Notes: a model not told the origin generated them from the letters alone. DNA of 20,995 nucleotides from Chloroflexota bacterium (GCA_029777225.1 JAKOSR010000015.1:1-20995); one strand, 5' to 3'. Numbered from the stretch's first letter, positions 6,496 to 14,489 are shown. Numbers and translations are program-made.

Positions 6496-8253
6496 CTAGT
6501 TAATCAGCGGGATGGTAAACGCGAACACACTGCCTTCACCCAGCTTGCTCTCAGCCGTAATCCTGCCCCCCTGCGCCTCCACCAGGTGCCTGGCTACCGC
6601 CAGGCCCAAGCCCACGCCTTCACTACTGCGGGATTTGTCAGCCTTAAAAAACCGTTCAAAAACGTGCGGCAGATCGGTTTCAGCAATACCCTGCCCTGCG
6701 TCCCGGACCTCGTAGTGCGCGAATGGGCCTTCCTGCGTCACACTGACCGTAATCTGACCGCCCTGGTGGCTAAACTTAATCGCGTTGTGAATAAGGTTGA
6801 TGAGGATTTGTTCAATTCGCGCTTCATCCCCACGGATGAGAGGCAGGTCGCCTCCACACTTGACCACCACGTCCAGGTCCTTTTGTTTGGCCTGCACCGC
6901 CAGGCGTTCACAGGCGTTTTTGATGGGTACACACGGTTTTATCGGACCCAGGTCCAGGGTCAGCCGCCCGGATTCAACCTTTGAGAGGTCCAACAGCTCA
7001 TTAACCATGCTACTTATTTTGTCGGCTTCGCCATTGATTTGCTGCAAAAAATGCTGGGCGGTTTCCGGTTGCGCGATTGCGCCGTCAAGAAGCGTCTCAC
7101 TCAACAACTTGATGACCGACAGGGGGTTCCGCAATTCATGCGAGACGTTGCTCACAAATTCCCTGCGCAGGCTCTCCGCCTGCTTCTGAACAGTGAGGTC
7201 CTGGAAAAGCAACAGGTACATTCCTGGCAGGTAGGTGCGCGTCGGGATGGCAGTTCCCTTGATGAACTGCCGGGTTTTGTTGATTTCAAACACCTGGGTT
7301 TGCTCATTATCAGCCGCCATGGCCGACTGCAACAGCTCCACGGGTTGATGAAGCCGAATGACCTCAATCAGCTTTTTTCCTTCAACCGCCAAAAGTTCCA
7401 CATCAAACATCTTCCTGGCGGCCTTATTCATCACATGGATGGCCATGTCCTCGTCCACCACCACCACGCCGTCGCTCATTTCCTGCAGGATGGCTTCAGT
7501 CTTGCCCTTTTCTTCTTCCAGGCGTTGGATTTTCTCCTGGATGGCGTTGCTCAGATGGTTGAACGATTGGGTAAGCGATGCGACCTCACCCTGGTTTTTC
7601 GCGAAACTCGCCGGCTCTTCCGCGCTGATGGGCGTAATCTTCCGCACAGCCTGGGTCAATTCGCGGACGGGCTTTGAGATGCGGTTTGAGATGAGGAATG
7701 CCAAAAATACGGCCACAAAAGCAACGCCCAGGGCCAGCCAAACCAGCGTAGCCCTCAGGTGGCTGATGTCTGCCTGCAGCGCCTGTAATGGGACGGCCAA
7801 CCGCACGTAGCCCAACGGCTCCCCACCAGACCGTACCGCTCGGGCTGAGTAAAACATGTCAAAACCCAGGGTATGACTGAAGCGGATGCTGCTTCCCGTC
7901 CCCGCCTGAAGAGACTCCACGATTTCAGGCCGGTTAAGGTGGTTATCCATCCGGCTGGGGTCTTCTTCTGAATCTGCCAAAACCACGCCCTTGGGGTCCA
8001 CCACGGTAATGCGCGCTTCGAGCAATATCGCCCAACGGTCGACCTTGGTCTGCAACTCAGCGCCGCTCAAAGGGGCGGCAGGTTGGTTGTAAATCTCGTC
8101 GGCAATCAAGTTGGATTGGAACGCCAAATTGCTTTCTGTGCGGGCAAGATACGATTGCCGCAGTTTCCAGGCACTAAAGCCAGCCACCGCTGCCATCATC
8201 ACGATTATCAGCACCACGAAAGGGACAGTTATTTGCCAACGGATGGATTTCAT
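6496..8253 (-). CDS. phoR: PhoR-like membrane sensor histidine kinase
   Basis: Membrane kinase of the phosphate two-component system, expected to phosphorylate the adjacent PhoB. It has 585 residues. Order of parts: membrane segment (9-29), extracytoplasmic sensor of about 135 residues (30-168), second membrane segment (169-189), HAMP linker (190-242), PAS domain (about 250-355), HisKA dimerisation domain with phospho-acceptor His 372 in SHELRNPL, then ATPase domain with N-box around N486/N490, G1 DAGQGI (518-523), FERFFKAD and G2 GVGLGL (546-551). The H-box has Asn where Thr is commonest. ATG lies four bases after the phoB stop, with AAGG in that junction. A large outer sensor resembles Gram-positive PhoR rather than the short E. 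coli form. Assignment rests on architecture plus the pst neighbours. Confidence 0.93.
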   Translation of the reverse strand: MKSIRWQITVPFVVLIIVMMAAVAGFSAWKLRQSYLARTESNLAFQSNLIADEIYNQPAAPLSGAELQTKVDRWAILLEARITVVDPKGVVLADSEEDPSRMDNHLNRPEIVESLQAGTGSSIRFSHTLGFDMFYSARAVRSGGEPLGYVRLAVPLQALQADISHLRATLVWLALGVAFVAVFLAFLISNRISKPVRELTQAVRKITPISAEEPASFAKNQGEVASLTQSFNHLSNAIQEKIQRLEEEKGKTEAILQEMSDGVVVVDEDMAIHVMNKAARKMFDVELLAVEGKKLIEVIRLHQPVELLQSAMAADNEQTQVFEINKTRQFIKGTAIPTRTYLPGMYLLLFQDLTVQKQAESLRREFVSNVSHELRNPLSVIKLLSETLLDGAIAQPETAQHFLQQINGEADKISSMVNELLDLSKVESGRLTLDLGPIKPCVPIKNACERLAVQAKQKDLDVVVKCGGDLPLIRGDEARIEQILINLIHNAIKFSHQGGQITVSVTQEGPFAHYEVRDAGQGIAETDLPHVFERFFKADKSRSSEGVGLGLAVARHLVEAQGGRITAESKLGEGSVFAFTIPLIN

Positions 8254-8257
8254 GGCC

Positions 8258-8965
8258 TTATCTTTCGAACCGGTAACCTGAACCCCGCACCGTCACAATG
8301 CGTTTAGGTTTTTGGGGGTCTTCTTCAATCAGTTCCCTCAGCCAGTGGATGTGTACATCCACGGTGTGCGTGTCGTCGATATAAGTCCACCCCCAAACCT
8401 CTTCCAGGAGGTGCTTGCGAGTGAGCGCCTGACCTTGATGTTGGACAAGGTAAACCAAAAGCGCGTATTCCTTTGGCTTCAGGTTGATTGGGCTGCCCCT
8501 CAGGGTCACTTCCTGGCGCTCCAGGTCCATAACCAGGTCCCCAAACCGAAACACCTGTTCCGCATTCTCACCCACCTTCGTTTCGGCAGCCCGGTTCAAG
8601 ACCATGCGCTCGTGCCGTAAATGGGCTTTTATCCTTGCCAACAACTCCCGCATGCTAAAGGGTTTGTTGATGTAATCATCAGCGCCAATTTCCAGCCCCA
8701 CCACCCTGTCAATTTCTTCCACCCGGGCGGTAAGCATCAGGATGGGGCAGCTCATTTCATCACGGAGAATGCGGCAAACCTGGAAGCCATCCAGCCCCGG
8801 CAGCATCACATCCAACAAAATCAGGTCCGGCATGGCACCGTGGGCAGTCCCGATGGCACTGGGGCCGCTGTCGGCCCAAACCACCTCATAGCCATGGCTT
8901 TGGAGATTGAAAACCAAGCCTTCCCTGAGAGTGGTGTCATCTTCAACAACCAGGATTTTTGCCAT
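8258..8965 (-). CDS. phoB: PhoB-type response regulator (OmpR family)
   Basis: DNA-binding activator of phosphate-starvation genes, the partner of PhoR. It has 235 residues from the chosen start. The receiver domain has the acidic pair (D9/D10), phospho-acceptor Asp 52 in LLDVMLPGLDG, switch Thr 79 (MLTAR) and Lys 101 (INKPF). The winged-helix domain (about 138-235) ends in RIVTVRGSGYRFER. The frame is open upstream to 9004 (GTG ATG at 9004/9001), but MAKILVVEDD at 8965 is the usual family start. No ribosome site precedes that ATG; instead a perfect TATAAT lies six bases upstream, consistent with a leaderless message. The 12-residue extension from 9001 would make the start fall upstream of this promoter. 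Confidence 0.93.
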   Translation of the reverse strand: MAKILVVEDDTTLREGLVFNLQSHGYEVVWADSGPSAIGTAHGAMPDLILLDVMLPGLDGFQVCRILRDEMSCPILMLTARVEEIDRVVGLEIGADDYINKPFSMRELLARIKAHLRHERMVLNRAAETKVGENAEQVFRFGDLVMDLERQEVTLRGSPINLKPKEYALLVYLVQHQGQALTRKHLLEEVWGWTYIDDTHTVDVHIHWLRELIEEDPQKPKRIVTVRGSGYRFER

Positions 8966-8985
8966 GCCGGCATTATAGCATGCCG
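8965..8985 (-). promoter_or_regulatory. phoB extended -10 promoter with overlapping dyad; predicted leaderless start
   Basis: The minus strand reads TGCTATAATGCCGGCATG: a TGn extension, a perfect TATAAT (8972-8977) and then six bases to the phoB ATG. With the hexamer at -12 to -7, +1 falls on the A of the ATG (8965). An 18-bp dyad, CGGCAT-6-ATGCCG (8968-8985), covers the -10 element and could be an operator. No good -35 hexamer was found. The sequence elements are seen directly; function is inferred. Confidence 0.55.
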
Positions 8986-9098
8986 ATTTAGCCTCTTGCA
9001 TCACTCTGCTAAAGCTGATTCAGATGCAATTAGGAGTTGAACAGGGGGTCTGAGAGAAAAAATTGTCAGCATGGTGAATGCATGCGCTTTGTTGGTTT

Positions 9099-9133
9099 AA
9101 AGACAAAACGGCGGAAGGGTCTCCTTCCGCCGT
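9099..9133 (-). terminator. Rho-independent terminator at the end of the opp operon
   Basis: An 11-bp perfect stem, ACGGCGGAAGG / CCTTCCGCCGT (9108-9118 and 9123-9133), has a 4-base loop and is followed on the minus strand by TTTGTCTTT. It lies 22 bases after the stop of the small membrane-protein gene and defines the 3' end of the transporter operon. The remaining sequence to phoB (9002-9098) shows no gene. Confidence 0.88.
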
Positions 9134-9155
9134 CTGTAATGTGAAAACGAATGGC

Positions 9156-9425
9156 CTATCTGAACCAAACCTTGGTCATGAATAGGATTAATGCCGCCCA
9201 GGTAACGCCAAACACCGCCACGATGGCCAGCCCGGCCAGAACGGCGCTAAACGTATATGAACGGCTTTCGGCCGGCGACATTTGGTAAGTCTGGCCGCCA
9301 GCGCTTAGCTTGAGGGCGCGTTTTTCCGAACGGGCGTGGCGGTCATGCCAGGGCATGCCGGCGACGTCCATGTCGCAAATTACGCGACCGTCATCGTCAC
9401 TATACTGCTTCGGTTGTTTCTTCAT
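9156..9425 (-). CDS. Small single-helix membrane protein at the end of the opp operon, function unknown
   Basis: It has 89 residues. The N-terminal half is soluble and begins MKKQPKQYSDDDGRVICDMD, followed by VAGMPWHDRH; the C-terminal quarter is one hydrophobic helix (about 58-82) ending KVWFR. There is no signal peptide, so a tail-anchored arrangement with the N-terminus in the cytoplasm is likely. ATG at 9425 has a strong AGGAAGG ribosome site six bases upstream; a longer reading from 9443 would bury that site. The gene overlaps the oppF stop by 26 bases and precedes the operon terminator, so it is probably translationally coupled to oppF. The DDDGRVI..M...GMPW pattern resembles, from memory, small proteins next to clostridial peptide transporters. 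No biochemical function is claimed. Confidence 0.82.
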   Translation of the reverse strand: MKKQPKQYSDDDGRVICDMDVAGMPWHDRHARSEKRALKLSAGGQTYQMSPAESRSYTFSAVLAGLAIVAVFGVTWAALILFMTKVWFR

Positions 9426-10446
9426 TGAGTGCCTTCCTGTCATTGTACAAATGGCATTTCACCATATGACCGGGCTCATACTCACGCTCGAGCGGCACCA
9501 CCGTCTTGCAGATTTCCATAACTTCCCGGCAACGGGTGTGGAACTTACAACCCTTGGGGGGATTGGCGGGCGAAGGAATGCTGCCTTCCAGGATGATGCG
9601 GTTGCGCTTGCGCGACGGGTCCGGAATGGGGGCCGCGCTGAGTAGAGCCTGGGTGTATGGGTGCAGCGGGTTTTGGAACAAGGTTTTCTTGCTGGCATGC
9701 TCCACCAGGTCGCCCAGGTACATCACGCCTACCTCGTCCGAGATGTGCTCCACGACCGACAGGTCGTGGGAAATAAACAAGTAAGCCATGCCGTGGGATT
9801 TCTGTAAATCCTTGAGCAGGTTGATAATCTGCGCCTGGATGGAGACATCCAAGGCAGAGACGGGTTCATCGCAAACCACGAAATCGGGGTTCAGCGCGAG
9901 GGCGCGGGCTATGCAAATGCGTTGGCGCTGACCGCCCGAGAATTCATGCGGGTAGCGGTCCTTGTGGTAAGGCTGCAGACCGCAGGAGCGCATGATGTCA
10001 TCAAGATAATCTTCAAATTCGTTTTCGGGAACAATATTGTGTTCGCGCACCGCTTCGCCGATGATTTCACTCACGGGCATACGCGGGGAGAGGCTGGAGT
10101 AAGGGTCCTGGAAGATAATTTGCATGCGGGGGCGCAGGTCACGCAGTTGCTGATGGTTGATACCAAAGATATCGACGCCATCAAAAATGACATCGCCGCT
10201 CGTCTTTTGGTTCAGCCGTAGAATGGTCTTGCCAATGGTGGTCTTCCCGCAGCCTGATTCTCCCACCAGGCCAAGCGTGTTGCCACGCTTGATGGTAAAC
10301 GTGACGCCATCCACGGCCTTCACATTCCCAACAACGCGTTGCATCAGGCCCGCCTTAATCGGGAAATACTGCTTCAGGTCCCGCACAACGAGCAGGTCTT
10401 CATTTTCCTGAACCGGAGTATTGGTTGTTTCCATAACTTGTTGCAT
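9400..10446 (-). CDS. oppF: Oligopeptide ABC transporter ATP-binding protein OppF/DppF type
   Basis: Second ATPase of the peptide importer, pairing with OppD beneath OppB/OppC. It has 348 residues. It shows Walker A GESGCGKTT (62-70), Q-loop IIFQDPYSSLSPRM (from 110), signature EFSGGQRQR (168-176), Walker B VVCDEP (190-195, Glu 194) and switch His 227 (ISHD). The C-terminal oligopeptide/dipeptide extension carries NPLHPYTQALLSAAP and four cysteines, C300, C306, C313 and C331, in the spacing C-x5-C-x6-C-x17-C, as in OppD. Family knowledge links this motif to a [4Fe-4S] cluster. ATG lies two bases after the oppD stop with AGAGGT upstream. The stop is TAG, inside the start of the next small gene. 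OppF versus DppF naming is not settled. Confidence 0.94.
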   Translation of the reverse strand: MQQVMETTNTPVQENEDLLVVRDLKQYFPIKAGLMQRVVGNVKAVDGVTFTIKRGNTLGLVGESGCGKTTIGKTILRLNQKTSGDVIFDGVDIFGINHQQLRDLRPRMQIIFQDPYSSLSPRMPVSEIIGEAVREHNIVPENEFEDYLDDIMRSCGLQPYHKDRYPHEFSGGQRQRICIARALALNPDFVVCDEPVSALDVSIQAQIINLLKDLQKSHGMAYLFISHDLSVVEHISDEVGVMYLGDLVEHASKKTLFQNPLHPYTQALLSAAPIPDPSRKRNRIILEGSIPSPANPPKGCKFHTRCREVMEICKTVVPLEREYEPGHMVKCHLYNDRKALNEETTEAV

Positions 10447-10448
10447 GG

Positions 10449-11636
10449 TTATACCTCTGCCTCTGCCTCAATGTAGTGATAACAAGTCACCATATGGGTT
10501 TTGGTTACATAGATTTCACGGGGATACACACCGTCGCATACGGGCATGCGCCGTTCGCAGCGGTCTTTAAAATAGCAGTAGTCAGGCATGTTAATCGGGT
10601 TCGGAACATTGCCCGGGATGCTATACAAGCGGTCAACCGTCTGGTTGACAACAGGCTTTGAAGCCATAAGGCCCACCGTGTAAGGATGCAGCGGGTTATG
10701 GAACACTTCAATGGCCGTGCCTTTTTCCACGATCCGACCAGCGTACATCACCACCACGTAATCGGCCATCTCGGCAATCACACCCAGGTCGTGCGTAATG
10801 AGCATGATGCTGGAGTTTATTTTGTCCTTCAAATTACGTAAAAGGTCCAGGATTTGAGCCTGGATGGTGACATCCAGCGCCGTGGTAGGCTCATCCGCGA
10901 TAATCAGCCGTGGGTTGCAGGCCAGCGCCATGGCAATCATGACACGTTGGCGCATCCCACCGGAAAGTTCATGCGGGTACATGTTATACACGCCGGTGTT
11001 ATTGGCGATGCCCACCATGTCGATCATCTCGAGCGAAAGGTTCTTCACCTGCTCATCGGTCATGCCCGGGTTGTGCAGCTTAATCACTTCGTCAATCTGA
11101 TCACCCGCCTTAAATACGGGGTTCAGGCTTGTCATGGGTTCCTGGAAAATCATCGAAATCTTGCTGCCACGGATGGTTTCCATGATGTTGGTGGGGGTTT
11201 TGGCAATATCGTAAGCCTTGTCTCCCGCGTTGAAACGGATGGAACCTTCCACGATTTGGCCCTGTGGCCGTTGAACCAGTTGCATGAGCGACAGGCTGGT
11301 GACTGATTTACCACAGCCAGACTCGCCCACCACGCCAACGGTCTTTCCCTTGGGGACGTCAAAGGAGACGCCATCCACGGCTTTTACCGTGCCAATATCT
11401 GTAAAGAAATACGTGTGCAGGTTGTCAAACTCCACCACGTTGTTTGGGTCGCGCATTTCCACCAGGTATTCGCTTTCAGGAACATTTCTGCGCTTGCGCT
11501 TCCGTTCAATGGCGTCTGTTATGCGTCGATTTTCGCGCGTGATTTTGGCTGATTCACGTGCGCTGATGTGAATGCTATCCTTCTCTTTGGGTTTTCCTTC
11601 AATGGAATCATGAACTGATTTCTTGTTGTTAGCCAT
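10449..11636 (-). CDS. oppD: Oligopeptide ABC transporter ATP-binding protein OppD/DppD type
   Basis: First ATPase of the peptide importer. It has 395 residues, longer than the usual 320-340 because of a highly charged N-terminal extension (about 1-65), rich in Lys/Arg/Glu and ending near KRKRRNVPESEY. It then shows Walker A GESGCGKSV (104-112), Q-loop MIFQEPMTSLNPV, signature LSGGMRQR (224-231), Walker B LIIADEP (244-250) and switch His 282. The C-terminal domain has NPLHPYTVGLM and cysteines C354, C360, C367 and C385, with the same 5-6-17 spacing as OppF. ATG lies nine bases after the oppC stop with AGGAAAG upstream. It sits between oppC and oppF in one tight operon. Confidence 0.94.
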   Translation of the reverse strand: MANNKKSVHDSIEGKPKEKDSIHISARESAKITRENRRITDAIERKRKRRNVPESEYLVEMRDPNNVVEFDNLHTYFFTDIGTVKAVDGVSFDVPKGKTVGVVGESGCGKSVTSLSLMQLVQRPQGQIVEGSIRFNAGDKAYDIAKTPTNIMETIRGSKISMIFQEPMTSLNPVFKAGDQIDEVIKLHNPGMTDEQVKNLSLEMIDMVGIANNTGVYNMYPHELSGGMRQRVMIAMALACNPRLIIADEPTTALDVTIQAQILDLLRNLKDKINSSIMLITHDLGVIAEMADYVVVMYAGRIVEKGTAIEVFHNPLHPYTVGLMASKPVVNQTVDRLYSIPGNVPNPINMPDYCYFKDRCERRMPVCDGVYPREIYVTKTHMVTCYHYIEAEAEV

Positions 11637-11645
11637 TCTTCTTTC

Positions 11646-13406
11646 CTATCTCTTCATCTTGGGATCAAAGGCGTCACGCAGGCCATCGCCAACAAAGTTG
11701 AAGCCCAAAACGGTAAGCAGGATAAGCAAACCTGCTGGGATCCACATGAACCAATAGTTGGTCATCACATAGGCATCGGAGGCGACGTTGATGATGCTAC
11801 CCCAGGAAGCCAGCGGGTACTTAACCCCAAGCCCCAGGAAGCCAAGCGTGGCTTCGGAGATAATGACACCACCCAAACCAGCTGTAGCCTGGACAATCAA
11901 GAGGGGCATCACGTTCGGAACCAGGTGGCGGAAGATGCGCCGGCTGGTGCGGATGCCCGTGGCTTCAGTCGCGACCAGGAAGTCCTGTTCACGCAGAGAC
12001 AGGATTTGACCGCGGACCACGCGCGCGACCCCGGTCCAACCCAGGATGCCAAGCACCGCCATCAGCAGGAAAATCCGCACCATCGGCTCCACTTGCAGCG
12101 CGTCCATCACCGAGCCAAAAATCAGCACCATGGGATAGAAAGGAATGCTGTTGAATAGGTCGACAAAACGCATCAGCGCGGTGTCCACCCAGCCACCAAA
12201 GTAACCGGAGATGCCGCCTACGATGACCCCAATGACGACTTCAAGGAAGATAACCACAAAGCCAACCAGCAGGGATACGCGACCGCCGTACATCAGGCGG
12301 GTCATCAAATCCATGCCGTTATTATCAAGACCCAGGGGATGCTCCAGGGACGGCCTTTCGTACATGCGGATGAGCTCGATGGGGGTATCCCGCTTGATGT
12401 TATAGATGGTGTTAACCCGAACAATGGTGTAATTCACGTCCGTCCCGGTTTCATCCTTGAATGTGAACCGGTCCTGGCGGTTGTTTATGGTCTCACGGAT
12501 AATCCGCTTAAAGTCCACAGGCAAAAAGTTGGCCTGGTCCACGGGGTTCACGATAATGTCCGAAACTTCAGCATAGGCTTCGCCCGCGCTGTTGTAAATG
12601 GTGGAAAGCCCACCTTCTTCAACCAGCTTGTACACCTGGCCATTAACATCAAAGGTCTTTTTATCCTGGATGATGGCCATGATGCTGCCTAACTTGAAGG
12701 CGAAGGAGTTCACGTTCGCGGTATCCGCCGGCTTATAAGCATCAAACACAACCAGGGAAGCCAGAGCAATATCTTTGGCGGTGGATATCTGGGTGGCCTT
12801 AAGTTTCGGCACAAGGTAGTACGTGACGCCATCCACCACGAAACTGGTTTGGTTGTTGTCTTTGGCTTTTTTATACATCTCAATCAGAGCGTCCGACAGG
12901 GTAGCCCCGTTGACGGGATTTACCCTGCCAAGGAGTTCTTCTGCCACTGGTTCAAGCCGCAACAAACGGTAGGTGCTCTCAGATTCCTTGGAGATGGAAA
13001 ACGTGTTGGCACCGGAGGTGAATGTGGATTGATTCTTCCCAATCGCCAGCAGAAATTGCGCCCGATCACCAGGACCAAACGCTTCTCCGTCGGCAACGTT
13101 ATAGCGGAGCTCGGTGTTATACGTGGCGCTGGCGTATTCCTTGGACATGCTGCCAATGCCTTTAAAAACCTGGGTCTGCTTGTAAGGAGAAAAAAAGGGG
13201 CCCAGGAAGGCGAAGATGAACATGACCACCAGGATGCCCAGCCCGATGACGGCCAGCCGGTTGCGGATGAATCGCTTGAACACCAGCATGCCAGGTGAAA
13301 GCACCTTGAGACGTCGCGCGTCATCAAGCGCCATTTCTTCGGTTTCAACTTCGGGGGCGGGTGCCACAGCGTCTTGCTTTTCTGTAATCTTGTCGTTGTC
13401 AGTCAT
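11646..13406 (-). CDS. oppC: Oligopeptide ABC transporter permease OppC with large extracytoplasmic insertion
   Basis: Inner-membrane permease that pairs with OppB. It has 586 residues against about 300 for ordinary OppC. The N-terminal tail is cytoplasmic (1-48) and the first helix is at about 50-72. An insertion of about 280 residues (about 75-355) follows, then the normal core begins with HPLGLDNNGMDLMTRLMYGG (356-375). The EAA coupling loop is at 481-505 (EATGIRTSRRIFRHLVPN) and the C-terminus ends DAFDPKMKR. The insertion is hydrophilic and has several beta-hairpin-like motifs (FVVDGVTYYLV, FDVNGQVYKLV and two looser copies). ATG has a GGTGA-like ribosome site and follows the oppB stop by 12 bases. 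The core function is secure; the insertion is unexplained. Confidence 0.93.
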   Translation of the reverse strand: MTDNDKITEKQDAVAPAPEVETEEMALDDARRLKVLSPGMLVFKRFIRNRLAVIGLGILVVMFIFAFLGPFFSPYKQTQVFKGIGSMSKEYASATYNTELRYNVADGEAFGPGDRAQFLLAIGKNQSTFTSGANTFSISKESESTYRLLRLEPVAEELLGRVNPVNGATLSDALIEMYKKAKDNNQTSFVVDGVTYYLVPKLKATQISTAKDIALASLVVFDAYKPADTANVNSFAFKLGSIMAIIQDKKTFDVNGQVYKLVEEGGLSTIYNSAGEAYAEVSDIIVNPVDQANFLPVDFKRIIRETINNRQDRFTFKDETGTDVNYTIVRVNTIYNIKRDTPIELIRMYERPSLEHPLGLDNNGMDLMTRLMYGGRVSLLVGFVVIFLEVVIGVIVGGISGYFGGWVDTALMRFVDLFNSIPFYPMVLIFGSVMDALQVEPMVRIFLLMAVLGILGWTGVARVVRGQILSLREQDFLVATEATGIRTSRRIFRHLVPNVMPLLIVQATAGLGGVIISEATLGFLGLGVKYPLASWGSIINVASDAYVMTNYWFMWIPAGLLILLTVLGFNFVGDGLRDAFDPKMKR

Positions 13407-13418
13407 GTGTCACCGCCA

Positions 13419-14408
13419 TCAGTTCACTCTGACGCGGGGATCAACCACCGCGTACATGATATCCGCGACCAGCAGACTGACCTGGGTCAGGATAATCAGG
13501 AAAGTTGTATAGAACATCGCGAAGGGAATATCCCCACGCGTAATCGCCTGGTAAGAGATAAAACCAATACCCGGTATCTGGTACAGGGTCTCAGTGATGA
13601 GCGCGCCACCAAACATGCTGGGGAGCAGGTAACTCAAGTAAGACACCAACGGTATAAGGGTATTGCGGAACGCATGCTTATTAATGACCACATTTTCGGA
13701 TAAGCCTTTTGCCCGGGCTGTCCGAATGTAATCCGAGTTCAGAACTTCAAGCATGTTGGTTCTGGTATAACGCATCAGTCCACCGATGGAAAGCATCATC
13801 AGGGTGAAAACTGGCAAAACAAGATGGTAGGCTTTATCGAAGAATTGCTGTATGGGGGTCATCGTGGAGAAGAAACGACCCGTCAGGCCATAAAGGTCAA
13901 ACCATCCCAGCTTGATTGAAAACACGTATTTCAGGATGGTTGCCAGGAAAAACGTGGGCAAGGATATGCCCATCAGGGCGAACACCGTTATTGCGTAATC
14001 TGCCCTGCTGTATTGCTTGGTAGCTGCCATTATGCCAAGCGGTATTGCTATCAGCACCTCCACCAGGAGCGTGATGATATTCATGATGAATGATATCCAA
14101 ACAACATCGTTGAATTTTTGTATGACAGGAACTCCGTAATGCCAGGAGTCACCAAAATCACCTCTGACGGCATTCCCAAGCCAGCCGACAAAGCCAGGAA
14201 TAATTCCCTTATCGAGGCCGTAAACCTGGTTAAGCTGATCCAGCCATTCCTGGTAGGTCTTGGTGCTCAACGGGTTGGTGGCACGTTGCCGGGCGATGGT
14301 TTCCACGTAGGAGGTTGGCAAGGCGCGAATAACGGAGTAAACCACCATGGCCCCGAAAAATGTGATAAAGATGCCGAGAAACAATCTCCTCAGGATAAAA
14401 TTACGCAT
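13419..14408 (-). CDS. oppB: Oligopeptide ABC transporter permease OppB
   Basis: Inner-membrane permease of the peptide importer. It has 329 residues, a normal length. The N-terminus MRNFILRRLF leads into the first helix (about 9-29). The periplasmic loop contains YGLDKGI and GDFGDSW (83-89), typical of the family. Further helices lie around 105-128, 138-163 and 195-215, the EAA loop DYIRTARAKGLSENVVINKH is at 226-245, and FGGALITETLYQIPGIG at 266-282. The C-terminus DPRVRVN is a classic OppB ending. ATG at 14408 has GAGAG about eight bases upstream. A strong hairpin (14464-14489) separates it from oppA, so it is probably expressed by read-through from the oppA promoter. Confidence 0.95.
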   Translation of the reverse strand: MRNFILRRLFLGIFITFFGAMVVYSVIRALPTSYVETIARQRATNPLSTKTYQEWLDQLNQVYGLDKGIIPGFVGWLGNAVRGDFGDSWHYGVPVIQKFNDVVWISFIMNIITLLVEVLIAIPLGIMAATKQYSRADYAITVFALMGISLPTFFLATILKYVFSIKLGWFDLYGLTGRFFSTMTPIQQFFDKAYHLVLPVFTLMMLSIGGLMRYTRTNMLEVLNSDYIRTARAKGLSENVVINKHAFRNTLIPLVSYLSYLLPSMFGGALITETLYQIPGIGFISYQAITRGDIPFAMFYTTFLIILTQVSLLVADIMYAVVDPRVRVN

Positions 14409-14463
14409 GCTGTTCTCTCATTCTAAGGCAAACTTGGTATTACCAGTCAGTTTGATAGAAATG

Positions 14464-14489
14464 GTGAGCCCACCCAACGGTGGGCTCAC
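14464..14489 (-). terminator. Intercistronic hairpin between oppA and oppB
   Basis: A perfect 11-bp stem, GTGAGCCCACC / GGTGGGCTCAC, with loop CAAC (read on the plus strand), lies 33 bases after the oppA stop. On the minus strand it is preceded by AAAA but followed by CATTTCTATC, a weak U-tract, so complete termination is unlikely. The layout parallels the hairpin between pstS and pstC. Partial termination or protection of the binding-protein message is the natural reading. Confidence 0.78.
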
